The notes: a model not told the origin generated them from the letters alone. A DNA stretch of 64,000 nucleotides from Tuctoria greenei (GCA_036927565.1 JAYESD010000001.1:290543560-290607559); one strand, 5' to 3'. Positions 12,601-27,600 are shown, counted from the stretch's first letter. Made by a program: numbers and translations.

Positions 12601-15600
12601 CTACTAGTTGTTCCTCTGCTGTCTCTTATTGAGGGAGCCACCCAGATATTCAATCAAGGGGCATCCTTCTATGAAACTAAAGGAGGCACACATCATTTTT
12701 TTGTGCTCTTGCAGATTGTGAACCTCCCTTTACTGTGTCTTGTGTGATTGCGGCATGCTTGAAATATATTCTTGCACTGTTGATGCTAAATTTCTAATGG
12801 GTGCTTTGATATCTTGTTCTGCAGGGAACACTTTTCCTTGCTATGGAGATACTTCTCTTGGAAGAAAATGGATACATGGATCTTAGACAGGGAATTGGTC
12901 ATCTTATCAATGCAATAGTAGCAGTTCTTGGTCCTGAGCTTGCCCCTGGTAGCACATTTTTTTCGCGCTGCAAGGTTGGACTGCTTGTCGTTACTGCAAA
13001 GTTTTATTTGACCCCTGTTCCAGAAGAAAATGAGTGAACCTTCTTCTCCAAAGGATCCTGCTGCAATTACTTTCTAGTTTCTACATTGCAAGATACTTAC
13101 CATTCTAACATTTAGATCGACTTACTGAATAATACATTGTCCATTGTTCGGTAAACTATAACACTTCTGGTTAGAGAAAATGTGACTGTAGTTTTGGGAA
13201 CTACCTGTAGAATGCTTAAATAAGGTAAAGATTTGCCATTCTCCTTATGCCCTTCTAGTTGGGCCTTGAATGACATGTATTTCTAATGGAGGGGGTACTT
13301 GTGTTTGACAGACATGAGCTGGTCACTCAACATTTTTTTCTTCTCCTTTTCATCTTCAAAGAGAGCTGGTCCATTTAACTTTTTTTCCTTCCAATTTCAG
13401 TCTGTCATAGCGGAGATCAGTTCCTCAAATGAAACGGCTACACTTTTAGAGTATGTATTGGACATAAACAACATACCTTTTAAATTTTTCGCAGCTGGTT
13501 CGAGGAGGTCAAATAAATATGTAAACTTCAATGCATATTCTGTAAAATCTGTGAAACATGCAGATCAGTTAGATTTGCTCAGCAGCTTGTTCTTTTTGCT
13601 CCTCAAGCTGTTCCAGTGCATTCCCATGTTCAAGGTCTTGTCCCAACTCTTTACTCAAGACAGGTAGATGATGCCATTGTTCTTTACATTGTTATTTACT
13701 TTATTATTAGGATTTCCTCTCTCACAGCATATTCCTTATAACAGCCAAGCCTTAGGTATTTAGCAGTGTCGACACTGCGTCATCTGATTGAAAGAGACCC
13801 GGTAAGGCCTGTATATATACCTATATATTTATTCAGTACTTCAGTTCAAATGTGGAAATGCCTAACAGTTGTTTGTATCAGTGGTCTTGTGTGACATACT
13901 GACACTTCCTCATGTATGCCTAACTAACTGCATACAACTGAAAATGAAATGTTTCTGAATGCCATATTTGTTTTTGGTGAACAATTCCGCTTTTCCCAGA
14001 CCTTATAATTTGGTACTGCCATCATTTTTATTTTTTTTACATGTTTTGTTCTTGCCACTCCAACTTTAGTTGCGTGTTTGGTTTTGCCGTTTTTCTTTTC
14101 CATTTTAGGCCTAACCCTGTAATGTTGTGGGTATCAGTTAGAAGACATGGGACAAATGGCCGATAATATCAATGCTACATATACTTCATGTGGTACCTTT
14201 GTCACTTGCAGAGGATATTTTGTATATAATAATGTAATTTTGGAATTTTTCTATTCAAACTCAATCAATTAATGGTCAAACTAATGGTGACGATAAAAAG
14301 AAACAAGAACCTAACAGAAAACAAATGAAACATGCAAAAAATGGCACATTGAGTAAAACTAACATGCTTTATTATTGTAAAGGAAACTTCTTCCCTATTC
14401 CTAGACTCATTATTTATATATTCTTGGTCTTTTTTGTGTAGTTGTTAGGTTACTGGTGTGTTGCAATAAGTAAATTGTTCAAACGTACTGACGATTTCAG
14501 AAGATGTCTTTTGGAGTTGCTAACAATGAAATTTTTTTTTGTCTGTTTTGGATGCTAGTAACTTTGTGTACAAGCTCACAAATACAAAGGATTTGAGTTT
14601 TTTTAGTTAATACTAAATTTCATCATATCATCAGACTTCTGATTTTTTACCTTATGTATCACTTCATTCTTTTGTAAGTATGATGGATGGCGTACATAGC
14701 CAGACTCACCGTAGGTCGAAGTAGACGGTCCTCCAGAGGCGTAGCCAAACTCGTCGTAGGCTGGGGTGGCTATGTACGACGGCTGAGGGCGCACCGGGCA
14801 TGGTGGCATGAGACCCGAAGACGGCCCGAGCCACATATGGAGATTTGGCCAGTCCACGGGTTGTAGGGTGTGGGTCAGGGTGCGCTGCCCTGACCGGTGC
14901 CGCCACCTCCACCACTAGCACCACCTCCACCACGACCACCACCACCACCATAGCTACCGCGCTTACGGCAATGACGGTTACCACCACCAAAGCCGGTAGG
15001 AGCTCCTGGGTGGCAGACGAACTAGGTGGTCGTGGCGGTGGTCCTCCTGAAACAACAGCAAACAAAGAAGGACGCGGAGATCATCCAGAGCCATAGAAGG
15101 TCGTGGCACTCGAGGAGCCAACGGAGCCTCCAGTAGTTATCTCCTCAAGCTCGAGGTAGGACCAGACCTTCTCGAAGGTCGGGAACAGCTCCGTACGAAG
15201 AAGCCACGTCCAGAGGTGAGAGTAGCACTCGTTCAGGCCCTTCAGGGCCTGAAGAAGGAGTGAACTGTCTGGGATTAGATCAACAGGGTCGTGCAGGGCA
15301 TCAACCATACCTTTCATCTGGCGAGAGTAGGCGGAGACAGATAGGTCGCCCTGGACGGTGGTCCCAAACCTCGCCCTGATGTGAAGAGTTTGAGTCGCAC
15401 GGTTCTCCTGGAAGCGCTGCTCGAGGATCAACCACGCCTGACAAGCAGTGCCACCACCGCGTTGCCCGACAATGTCCTACAACTTCTCAGAGAGGAGAGG
15501 GACCCAAGGATCCAGTCAAGAACCTAGCTGTCCGGAGGACGTGGTCGTCAAGAAAAAAACACCTCAACGTGAGAACGAGCAGCTTACACCACCTGGCGTA

Positions 15601-18600
15601 CGAGGTAGAGTCGGTGCTGAGGACAACCGGGACGAGTGCCCGGATGTTCTGGACACGGGCAACCTGAGCATGGAGAGCGGTGACGAGGGAAGCCACGTAG
15701 GTAGTGTGAGCTGCTCTGTCATCAAGGGATGGCTCGTAGGTAGCACTCCGCTGCTGGTGTGCAGTCTCTTCGAGCTTGTGAGTAAGAGCGGCCACGGAAG
15801 CACGCTCCTGCTCCAAGGCGAGAGCGAGGGTCCACTCACGCTCGCGAGAAGCAGTAGACAGGGGGAGTAGGGTGGGTTTGGTGGCAGTGGCTGCGTTGTC
15901 CTGGCCAGCTCCACCGGCGGTTGTTCGTTGGATCGTAGAGGACGGCGAAGGTGGCAACCCACAGCAAGGAGAAGCCGAGGACCATCGGTGGCCCGCGCGG
16001 GACAGTGCCTGGCGGCGGTGGCGGCACACTCTGGATAGGACTCGGCGGCGGCGCTGTCTGGAGCAGGAAAGGCGACAACGGTGCCCATAGTCCAGACAGT
16101 GGTGGCATGGCGCTCCCTGGTGGCGGTCGCGCGGTGCCCCAAGGCGGCGGCGGCGCGGCGCGCCCAGACGGCGGCAACTCGAGGGTGGTGGGGAACGGCG
16201 CGGCCAGGGAGGGAGCAAGGCGGCGGGCGTGGCCTGGCCGTCGAATCCGGCGGCGGCGCGCCAGGATCCGGTCGCGGTGGAGGCGCACAACGCCAGGGAG
16301 GAAGACGGCGGCGCACCAGGGAGGAGGGCGGCGGCGCGGCCTGGCCGTCAAATCCGGCTACGGCGCGCCTAGATCCGGCCGCGGTGGAGGCGCTGGACGC
16401 GTCTGGGAGGGGGGCCTCGATAGTGGCGGCGACGTCTGGCAGGAGGCAAAGTTGCAGTGGCGGCGACAGGAGAAGTCCCTGGCGGCGGCGCCATGGGAGC
16501 AGAGGGCTGGCTGCGGCGCGTCGGCGGCTGGGCCATGGTGGGAGTGAGGAGAGGGGCTAGGGTTAGTGTTTTCTGGCTAAGCTGATACCATATTGGGGGA
16601 AATAAAATGGATTAGATTAATTGATGAGGATGCCTACATATAGCCCTAGGGGCTTGATACATGGGCCACTGGCCCAATAAGGCTCACAGGCCTAAATACA
16701 CAAACATATAAAAGTCTAACACAAAATTTCACTTTTCCATGCTAAATATCAGTGTTTTTTGTTACTACAAATTCTAAAATCATTTTTCTTTCAACCTTAT
16801 GTACAATATTTTATGTGGCTTTAACTATATTTGTTTTCTATGCTTGAAGATCTCCGTGCAATTATATTTTGCTCGTCTTATTTATTGCTGTTTTTTTACC
16901 AGACTGCAATGATCAACGAAAACATTGAAGAGAATCTGTTCAGTATGCTTGATGAGGAAACTGACTCTCAGTATGTCATTTTATTGGGATATACAGTATA
17001 TACTGTATTTTTTATGATAATATTTGCTATTCAGGAGTTCATGTACTATTTGTCGATTTTTGTGTTATATTTCTGCCTTGGCGGACCTGCAATTTGTCTT
17101 GCTGTCTCAGTCTCAGATACATCTCAATCATCGATACATTGGATGATTGTTTACTATAGTCTGGAGGTGTGGGGCTGGTGTATAATATTGGCCAACAGTG
17201 CTACCATGGCACACTGGCATCTATTTGTAGCTCCTTCGAACCATTATGTTATATATTATATCACTTTTAATTCAATCATTATATGTGACTAAATTGCTGA
17301 TTCTTGTTTGGGTAAAGAGTGATATTAAATCACTATTTAAAGGAGTTGTCATTGTTCTTTACCTACACATTTGATAATATATAACCTGTTTAATATTTTT
17401 CACTGTTCAATATTTTCTCGGTGTCAAGATTTAATTTAGTTGTCCGGTTTATTTTTCCTTTGTAAAATGATCTAATAGTTGAACATTCAAATGTGTAGAA
17501 TAGCGATGTCGGTTCGTGCAACTATTATTCGCTTATTGTATACATCATGTCCTCAACGTCCATCTCGATGGTTGGCAGTTTTGCGAAATATGGTATGTAC
17601 ACATACTTTTCTTGGCAAATTCAGTCGAGCATCTATATTGTTGTTTTACATATGTACACATGTGGAAAAACACAGAATACAAAAATGAAAGAGGAACACA
17701 ATCATGATATCCAGTGATTAATTTTGTGATGACTATCATATCTTGATGGGGACAATTTGATCTTGAACTTGTAACATGTTCCTATTGTCATTTACTTTTT
17801 CCATGCCAATTCATTTAGATTGTTGTAACTTGCATGGTTTTGTATAACTGTCTGAGTTTATCATATCTGTTTTGTGTATTATTCTCCCTCTTTACCTTAA
17901 CACTTTGAGACTGAATAAGTCATTACAGTTTGTTTGCCATAATCAATGAAAGGTTTTGTAATATGTACCATTGAATGTTCTTTTCGAGAATGTCCCATTG
18001 AAAGCCTAGGCATCCATAACTGTACGGTGTTGTTTCTGTTTTACTGAATTTTTGATGTCAAATAGTACATCAAGTGTTCTTAGGGCCTCTTTGTTTCAGC
18101 TTTAGGTTCTACAATCTAGCTTTTGGATTATGAGTTGTGAAATTTGAGATTGCAAAAATCTGAGAGACAAAAGCTGAGGGTTGTCTTTTTGTCTGGATTT
18201 CACAATCCAGTTTTCAGTCACTTACTGTGTGCCATAATGACATAGTGGGAAAATATGTGTGCCACAATCTGTCAAAAGCTGGCCCTGGATGGATTGCTAG
18301 ATTGTGGAATCTGGAAGGATAAGATTGTGAAACCCAGACTCAAAAGCTAGCCCTTAATAGGTGATCTCTCTTCTACGTAGTCCAGCATGGGCCAGCCCAC
18401 TTGGGCCTGGAGGAGTGCACACACAACAGAGGGAGGAAGAGATCAGGTTAGTTAAGTTTGTTCAAATCAGAACAGACCAGGTTGATTAGGATTAGAAGTC
18501 TGATCTGTTCAGATCAAGTAGAGATAAATTTGATTCTAGATCAAGTTGGAGTCTATCTGTAATAGGGCTATAAATAGCCACCTATTCCTAAGAATAAAAT

Positions 18601-21600
18601 GAATTTCCCACTTGTGATCCCGAGTTTCCCATGTTGAGAGCCTGGATTTCGAGCAACCCTTTGTCTCAGATTCAGATTGTAAAATCAAAAGTCCACAATC
18701 TAAACCTGAAACAAAGAGGCCCGTAATCAGTCTTGCTAGTTCTTTCATTACATTGATTCTTCCGGTATCATTTTATGTTCGGGAGTTGGTAAACTCATTT
18801 TGTTGATCTTTGGTATCATTTAGGTTCTCGCAACATCAACTGCAAGAAGCACAAGTGAAAGTTTGTCCAGTTCTGGACATAATCACCTTGCTAATACATC
18901 TGATATGGATGTATACTATGGAGAAGATGAGAACACCATGATTTCTAATTCAAAGCAGGAGCAAACACACAAGTCTACTTCTACAATGAGCCAGTTTCCT
19001 CAAAGAAACAAACACCTCAGATATCGCACCAGGATTTTTGCAGCAGAGTATGGTTTATGCATATGAATCTTTTTCCGCTCCAATGAAAACCAATTTATCC
19101 TGAATATGTTTGTCTTTTTCACTTAATATACTGGAATGATATTTTTCCTTGTATGAAAATAGATGTGTCAGCCATGTACCAATTGCAGTTGGATCCGAAG
19201 CTGCTCATTTTGACCTCTTGTTAGCAAGGAGTGCTATAACTCAAGGCATGTACTTGCCAAATGATTGGCTTGTGCTGAAGCTACAGGAGTTGGTCGCACT
19301 TTCATATCAGGTGTTAACATGAATCTGATTTTACAATGGGACCATAGAACTACGAGATAAGATTGTGCCAAATTTATTCAGTTAAAGGCTGTAACTACCT
19401 TTGATGGCAGATAAGCACTGGACAGTTTGAAGGGATGCAACCGATAGGCGTGAAGCTCTTATGTTTGATTATGGATAAGGTATGTCAGCTATTTTTTAGA
19501 TTGTGTCCTCAGGATAAATACAGAAACTGGTTGTGTAATGTGATGTTAATCACCCGCAACTATGGTTAATGTTAAGCTACTATGTGGTGACCAGTTACAC
19601 TTACACCCAAAAGCTTAAGCTGATGAAAGGGTAGACAATTCACTTATACACCTCAACACTCCCCCTCACGTGAGGCTCCCTCAGGCCTCAAATGTGGAAA
19701 TAGGAGTGGGCATATGCGTCCGTCAGGATTCGAACTTGAGACCAACCTTTGGCTCTGATACCATGTTAAGCTACCATACGCTGACCAGTTACATCCAAAA
19801 GCTTAAGCTGATGAGGAAAGGTAGGCAATTCACTTATACACTTCAACAGTTAATACGAGGCAAACATCTGAAACTTGCTCCAGGACATGAAATAACTGGA
19901 TGCATGCATGGCTTGTTGTCAGTGCATATTTAGTGCCATTTAGAATGAGGTGAACATGTAGTAAATAATTTGATAAGGTGCATTATTCTAGTTCCTTAGT
20001 TTGATCTCTGCAATATTCAACTCATGAGCCAAGGAGTATGAAGTAAGATGAACACAATTATTTTGGAACATGTTTTCTTTGCTTATTTCATTCAATTAGG
20101 ACTTTAGATATACACTCAATCATCACAAATTCTTATCCTGATTGATTGTGGAAACTGATGAGTGTACGTGTTACAAATACATAAAAATGTTAAAAGTCTT
20201 AATATTTTGGTGGCTAGAACAAATTTATTGTGATAAGGTCTAAGGGATGAGCTTCCATCTCTCAACATGGAACCTCAACAGGTCAATGATTATATGACAG
20301 GGGGAAGTATCAAGAAATTAAAATCAGCTATAGGTTCATACCCGACCAATTGTTTTTTTTTTTGAGCTCAAACTGCGGGGGAATCCCCCGCAACACATAT
20401 ATTCCATGTCGTAACCGAATAATTATTTACAAGAATGTAGCAACAAAGTTTGTAGCCTTAAAAGAGCAATCGTTCCAGAAGTGGAAGACAGTCTACAGAG
20501 AGTCTATGAGTTCCTGAACTCTTGGTCTCACTAATACTTTAAAGCGACTACATTGAGATAAAAGTGATTCTTTGAAACAGTCACGCCAACCCTGTACCGT
20601 TGCCATTGCCCCCACTGAAGATGAGTGCATTCCTTTGTTTCCATATTTCCCATGCTGCTGTTGCAAATATTTCCATGAAGCAGGGCCCTGTCCAACCCTG
20701 TTTTGCCACCGCAATCATGTCGAAGAAGGGTATGTCATTGTCCCATTAAATTCCTAACATGTCCCAGCAGGCGACACTGAATGGGCAGAGGAAGAAGAGG
20801 TGATATGTCAGTTCCTCCGTGTTTGTATCGCAAAGCACGCATGAGTAGTCATCCCCTTGGACAGGGTTGTCAATCCTCGCCTGGACGCCTAGGCGCCCGC
20901 CGGCCGCCTCGACGCCTAGGCGCCTAGGCGGGCGCCTAGGCGAGCGTCAGTCGAGGACCGCAGATGGGCAGGAGAGGAGGAGACAGCAGGAGGAGGAGGC
21001 ACCGAAGGTCGCCGGCGCATGGGAGGACGCTGGAACTGGCGCCGAGCCAGGGCCGGGGGCCAGGGGCCGCGATGGTGGCCGGCGGCGGCGCAGGAAACTG
21101 TCTGGCGGCGGAGGGAATGAGTCGAAGGGAAGGCAGGGGAATAGATGTGGTGGCTGAGAGGCTCTTGGGCCCAATCAAGCCCATTAACTTTCACCCTAGG
21201 GTTTCAACTCATAACCCCATCCAACCGTTCAGTTTTTACCCTTCTGATCCAACCATCCCTTTCAACTTTCTGCATCCCGACACTGGAACAAGCCGGCCGG
21301 CGCAACCTCTTCCAGCCGCCTTCGTCTCCCTCTGGCCGGCGCGGTGCAGCTCCCCCTCTCCCTACCTCTGGCGGCGCGGCGCGGCCCCCCCTCCCCCTCC
21401 CTCTAGCGGCGCGGCGTGGCTCCCCCTCCCTCCGGGGGGGCGGCACGGCTCCCCCTCTCCCTCCCTCCGGCGGCGCCGCGCAGCTCCCCCTCCCCCTCCC
21501 TCTGGCGGCGCAGCTGCCCCTACCCCTCGCTGGCACGCTGGACGTCCGCCGAACAGGACGCCTAGGCCGCCAGGCGACGCCTAGCCGTCCCGGGCGAGCG

Positions 21601-24600
21601 CCTTGCTCGGTCCAGGCGAGGCGAGCCTCCATGGCGTCCGCCGTCGACCGACTGAACGCCTAGGCGGCGACTAGGCGTCGCCTAGGCGACGCCTGGACAA
21701 CACTGCACTTGGATAAATATTTTTTTCCTTTTTAGAAGGTTCCTTGAGTTCAGTCAGTCTCTAAACAGTAGCCAGACGAAAATCTTGATTTTCCTTAGTA
21801 CTCTTGATTCCAAACCCAGCTGAACAGCGGTGGTGGGTTGATGTGCGCAAAATATGCAAGATAACTCTTTTTGGAGCAGTATGACTCCGCAAAAACCCCC
21901 TTCCAAAGGTCTTGAGGTAGTTTCCTGTCATGTATTTCTTGTGCTAGCAGTTGTTGCTGATGTAGTTCCACATATGCTTCAGTTGATAGAGTTGTGAAGA
22001 ATAATTGCTGTACTTCGTTGTGGGTGATGTATTTGGGAAGGGGAATGTTGGGATTCTTAGCAAATGTGTACAGTCTCGGCATTGTCCCTCTTGGGTAAGT
22101 TTCCCTCCCAATTATCATGCCACAAGGTTAGGGTGCCTCCAACACCCACTCGAACGAAAACTTGTTTCCTAAATGCCTCCCAAGTGCTCATAAAGTTGCG
22201 CCACCAAAAGGAACCTTTACCATTGGTGCAATGCGGCGGTCTGTCATTCCTGCAGTGCGCGTTGAGCACTAGATGGACCCACGGGACATCTTGCTTATTG
22301 TAGATTTTGAATAAGAATTTTTCCAATAGAGTCCTATTCATGAATTTTAGGCTTTTGAGACCCAACCCGCCTTTTTCCACTGGAGCTGTTACTTTGTCCC
22401 ATGCAACTAATGGTTTGCATTTTCCAGCCACATCCGAGCCCCTCTAGAGACACATCTTGTGGGACTTGTCAATTGCTTGCAATACCCTTCCATTTAACTT
22501 CAGCGTGCACATCGCATATATTGGAATGGATGATATGATGATGTTGCTCAGAGTGCACCTGCCCCCCATGGAAAGCCAAGTTGCTGAAGCCGTTAACTTT
22601 CTTTCCACTTTAGTGATCAACTGTGCAAAGTCTTCTGCCTTGGGTCTTGACAGCCCCATTGGTAACCCAAGATATGTAAATGGGAAGGTCCCAAGATGGC
22701 ACCCTAAAGTTCCGACCATGATATTACTTGTGGTCGTCATCCAGGTTTACGGGCATGATACAAGACTTTCCCCAGTTCACTTTCAGCCTCGTGGCACCTC
22801 CAATTGCATGCAGAAGATTTTTCAGAAAAAACAACCCTCTCTGTGATGCTTTGAGTACCATGACGGTATCATCGGCATATTGCACCACTGGGAATTTATT
22901 TTATGCGGCTGCTTCACGTATTGCAAGGGTATGGAGAGGAAGCCTTGCTCAACTGCTTTGTTGCTCAACTGCTTTGTTTACTGTTATCTGCAGCAGTGTT
23001 ATCTGCAGCAGCTCAGCTTCCAGGACAAAAAGAAGAGGGGATAATGGGTCACCTTGCCTTACTCCCCGTTTGCACGTGAAGTTTTTATTGGGACCCCATT
23101 CAGTAACATCGCCGAGGTTGGTGTGGATAGTATATCCTCAATCCATTTAGTCCAATTGTCGGAAACCCATATGTTGCAACATTAGAAGAAGAAAGCTATG
23201 TTCAACCATGTCAAAGGCCTTTTCGTAGTCCAGTTTTAGAATCACTATGCTCCTTTTGGAACGATTGCACTGATGCAAGTATTCATAGGCCCATGCCATG
23301 CAGTCTTGGATTGTCCTTTTCCGTATGAATCTGTATTGGTTTTGGTGTATCAACTGGGTGATAATATTTTGCAGTCTTATGGATAGCACCTTGGTGATCA
23401 GCTTCACAGATGAGTTTAGTAGTGATATGGGTCTGTAGTCTTTGACCACACTGGGGTTGCCTATTTTTGGAAGGAGAATAATGTATGAGTTGTTGAGCGG
23501 TAGGAGGCTCACTGCATTGTTGAAGAAATCTGAATATAGGGCGTAGATATCTGATTTGAGGATGTCCCAGCATACCTTGTAAAACTTCATGTTGAATTGC
23601 TGTGGACTGGGGCCCACAGGGCCCACATAGGGTCCACAGCCCTGCTGTTGCAGCAGCCCAGCCGCACCAGGGAGATTGAATATCTTCTAGAAGATTTATT
23701 AGATTAAGGAAAGTTTAAAGAATAAAGAAATTAGAGATAAGGGTGAGTTTAAATTAGGAAGTATTAGATTGAGAGGAGTTTAAATAGAAATAAATAAGGA
23801 GATAGAGTCCTGATCGGTTGGGGGGTGTCCCCAACCGATCTGTACAGGGGGGCGCGCAGGGGGGTCCTTCCCCTATATAAGCAGCCCCCCTCCCTCATGT
23901 AAGCCCCATCCAGGAAATAAGAATTGCCCCATTAGGGTTGTTCTTCTCCTTGGGTCACCGTGGCTTCAAACCCTAACCCTAGCCGCCGTGACATCTCTCC
24001 TCCCCCACCACAGTACATGCTGCGCAGCAACAGTCAAGTCTCCCTCTTCCTCTCCTCTCCCCTGCGCAGCCCTAGGCGCAGTCGGGGAGGTCCCCTCCAC
24101 CACGTTTCACAGCAATTGGTATCCAGAGACACCGGGGCAGCGACCATGTCCGGCCCTACGGACGATTCTGGGACTTTTACTCTCCAAGATCTGGGCAAGA
24201 TGATGAGCCAGATGATGGGGCAGATCGACTCCATCAACAAGCGTTTGGATCGCCATGACGTGCGCCTTGCACGCATTGAGAAGACCCCGGAGACAGAGAA
24301 CTCCGAACAGGAAGATCGGCAGCACACACCGCGAGGCAGCACCGACCCCCGCGACGTTGGGGGCGACAACGGCCACGTCTTCCGGCGCAACCAGGGGCGC
24401 GCTGCTCCTGAGGACGGCATGTTGTACCGTCACAAGATTAGTTTTCCCAAATACGACGGGGAAACTGATCCTCTGACATGGATCAACAAGTGCGAAGCAT
24501 ACTTCCGCGGGACACGAACGATGCCCGAAGAAAAGGTGTGGATCGCGTCTCTCCACCTGGAGGGTTCCGCGGCTGACTGGTTCATCGCAATGGAACGGGA

Positions 24601-27600
24601 GTGCGGCGTCGTGTCCTGGGAGCGGTTCGCGGACTTCGTCAACATGCGCTTCGGACCCCCGCTCCGCTCCAACAACTTGGCTGAGATTAAAGATCTCCGT
24701 CGAACCGGTACAGTTGAGGAGTACCAACGTCAGTTCTTGGTCCTTCTCAACCGCAGCCAAGATCTCAGTCAACGACACCAGATCAACCTGTTCACGGCTG
24801 GCCTAGGCGATCCACTTCGTACTAGTGTGGAACTGCAATGCCCTACAAACCTGCAGACGGCTATGAGTCTGGCCAGGGCCTTCGAACGACAGTTTGCGGC
24901 ATCAACAGACAGCGGGGCACTGAAGGGCGCCACCTCTCAACGCTCTATGGGCCCTTCCCCTGTGTTACACGCCAACACCACAGCTTCTAGTGGTGGTTCT
25001 GCTGCGCCTGCTCCGACATCTTCGGTGTCGGCATCTTCCCGGCCGCGCTTCAAGCGTCTCACGGCTGATGAGATGGCTGCTAAACGAGCAAGCGGCGAAT
25101 GCTATCACTGCTCGGAGCGGTACACGCCAGACCATAAGTGCGCTGACAAGGGAATTTTCCTCCTGGAGCTCGACAACGACGACGACGTTGACGCAACCGT
25201 TGTCGACATGGGCATCTCCCTTCACGCCCTAACCGGCATCGACCTCGACAACACGATGAAGCTCCAGGTCTACGTCCGGGGCAAGTTGTTGACCGCATTG
25301 GTCGACACCGGCTCAACCCACAACTTCATCAAGGAGCCCCTCGCCCATGAGCTCAACCTGATGGTACAACCGCGACCAAGTGTGGGTGTCAAGGTTGCGA
25401 ATGGTGACACAATCTTCTGTAAAGGAATTTGTCCCCATGTTCCCTTGTCCATTGCAGAAGAGGCCTTTAACATCAGCTGCTACATCCTTCCCTTGGAGGG
25501 CTTCGACCTTGTGTTGGGAGTCCAGTGGTTGCAATTGCTAGGGACAATCAGTTGGAATTTCAACGACCTCACTATGGAGTTGCAGCGCTACGACAAGAAG
25601 ATTCGATGGGAGGGCCTACAAGACCCCTCCAATATCACGTCGCAAGAGCGACCCACTGCCTTACACATCCTCATTCTCCTCTCCAGTAATGTTACTAAAA
25701 AAGGTCGATGGTACATGGCGCTCCTACATCGACTACGACGAGCTCCACTCCAAAACTGTCAAGAACAAGTTCCTGCCTACAGTGGTCAATGAGCTTCTTG
25801 ATCAACCTTGCGACAAGAAGACCTTCAGCAAGCTTGAAATTCGGCGTGGGTATCATGGAAGACCTGACCATTTTCCTCGCTATGGAGAGCATCCACCTCA
25901 GGATCAACGACGGCGCGGCAAGATGACACGCTGACACCTACCTCACCCTCCTGAAAGCTCAGCTCGAGGACGAGCTGATGTTGGGGTGGGGGAAAATGCT
26001 GTGGACTGGGGCCCACAGGGCCCACATAGGGTCCACAGCCTTGCTGTTGCAGCAGCCCAGCCGCACCATGGAGATTGAAGATCTTCTAGAAGATTTATTA
26101 GATTAAGGAAAGTTTAAAGAATAAAGAAATTAGAGATAAGGGTGAGTTTAAATTAGGAAGTATTAGATTGAGAGGAGTTTAAATAGAAATAAATAAGGAG
26201 ATAGAGTCCTGATCGGTTGGGGGGGTGTCCCCAACCGATCTGTACAGGGGGGCGCGCAGGGGGGTCCTTCCCCTATATAAGCAGCCCCCCTCCCTCATGT
26301 AAGCCCCATCCAGGAAATAAGAATTGCCCCATTAGGGTTGTTCTTCTCCTTGGGTCACCGTGGCTTCAAACCTAACCCTAGCCGCCGTGACATCTCTCCT
26401 ACCCCACCGCGGTACGTGCTGCGCAGCAACAGTCAAGCCTCCCTCTTCCTCTCCTCTCCCCTGCGCAGCCCTAGGCGCAGTCGGGGAGGTCCTCTCCACC
26501 ACGTTTCACAGCATGAATCCATCAGGACCAGGCGATTTATTGCTCGGCATTTCTTTCAGCGCTTGATCAATTTCCTCCGTGGATACCGGGTTTCCAATGT
26601 GACTCAGATTTAAATGATTCTGTATGAGGATCCCCATGCTAGGCCATGGTTCAATCTGTTGTGCCTATCCCAGCCTTTTGCTGAATTCACTCCACAAAAG
26701 GGAAGCTTTCTCATTGTGGTCCAATAGTTCTAGGTCATCTTCATCATGTATAATTTTGATGGTATTAGGCCTATATCTCTCTGTCGTGGCAGCCAAGAAG
26801 AATTTGGTTAGCTCATCCCCATGCTGCGTCCATCCTACTGTATATTGTTGCCGCCAATCATCATTTTTGTTTTGCAATAGGATGCCGACGTGCGATTTGA
26901 TTAAATCTCTAAACTCCCTTTCCTGCTGAAATAGCTGTCTTTGTTCTTCCAGCTTGTCAACTATCAACAGTGTGTCATTGCATTTGCTGATCAACATGGA
27001 TATGCCCCCAATGCTTTTGCTCTAATATTTCAGCTTGTATCTTAATCTTTTGAATTTTGTGGAAACCAACCCGCCGCTATTTATATGATTAATTGGCTGG
27101 TCCCAACATTCTTTGACAATATTCAAGAAATCCGGATGCTGAATCCAGTAATTTTCAAATCTAAAGCATTGCGCCTTTGGGATAGTGGTACCTATCTTGA
27201 CGACACATGGGATGTGGTCAAAAGTATCTCTTGCGAGCGGTAGAAGCGTTGTATTGGGGAATTTAATAGTCTACTGTAGAGAGGTAAAACACCAATCAAG
27301 CTGTACCAGTAAGAGTGTATCTTGCATGTTACTCCAAGTGTAGTTTCTTCCTTTTAGCGGGATCTCAATTAGCCCAGATGTTGGATAGTACTATTGAATG
27401 TTTGCATGTCTGCGAAATTTGCACCCGGCCTATTCCTGTCTTCTGTGCTTCTATAGAAGTTAAAATCACCCATAATCATGCACATATCTTCTGGTTGGAT
27501 CACTAGATTTCATAACCATTGAGTGAACTCTAGTCTTTGCGGCCCCTGGCAGGGGCCGTATACTGTTATCAGCTGCCAAGTTTCTCCATTTTGTAACGAG

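Larger units (their letters stand above)
23598..26513 (+). mobile_element. Ty3-gypsy deletion derivative (gag-protease plus reverse-transcriptase stub)
   Basis: Target duplication TGAAT (23593-23597 and 26514-26518). The LTRs are 23598-24114 and 25997-26513, each 517 bp, with about nine substitutions and two 1-bp indels between them, so it is fairly young. The primer-binding site TTGGTATCCAGAG follows the 5' LTR and the purine tract GGGGTGGGGGAAAA precedes the 3' LTR. Internal DNA is only 1.9 kb. Reverse transcriptase is cut after its first motifs, and RNase H and integrase are absent, so mobility would need enzymes from elsewhere. Confidence 0.95.

Noticed and set aside
15836..16560. Long open frames on both strands of a GC-rich stretch
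   Set aside because: They overlap in all frames, encode low-complexity Gly/Arg/Pro protein, and coincide with the N-terminal gag region of the minus-strand copia remnant.
20867..21663. Several open frames of 70-200 codons
   Set aside because: They fall inside the GC-rich hAT element at 20862-21705 with GGCGGC and CCCCCTC repeats. No domain is recognisable, and frames exist on both strands.
23598..26513. Endogenous pararetrovirus origin for the gag-protease frame
   Set aside because: It has two LTRs, a 5-bp target duplication, a tRNA-Met-type primer site and gypsy-type gag, with no movement or coat protein genes. It is an LTR retrotransposon derivative.
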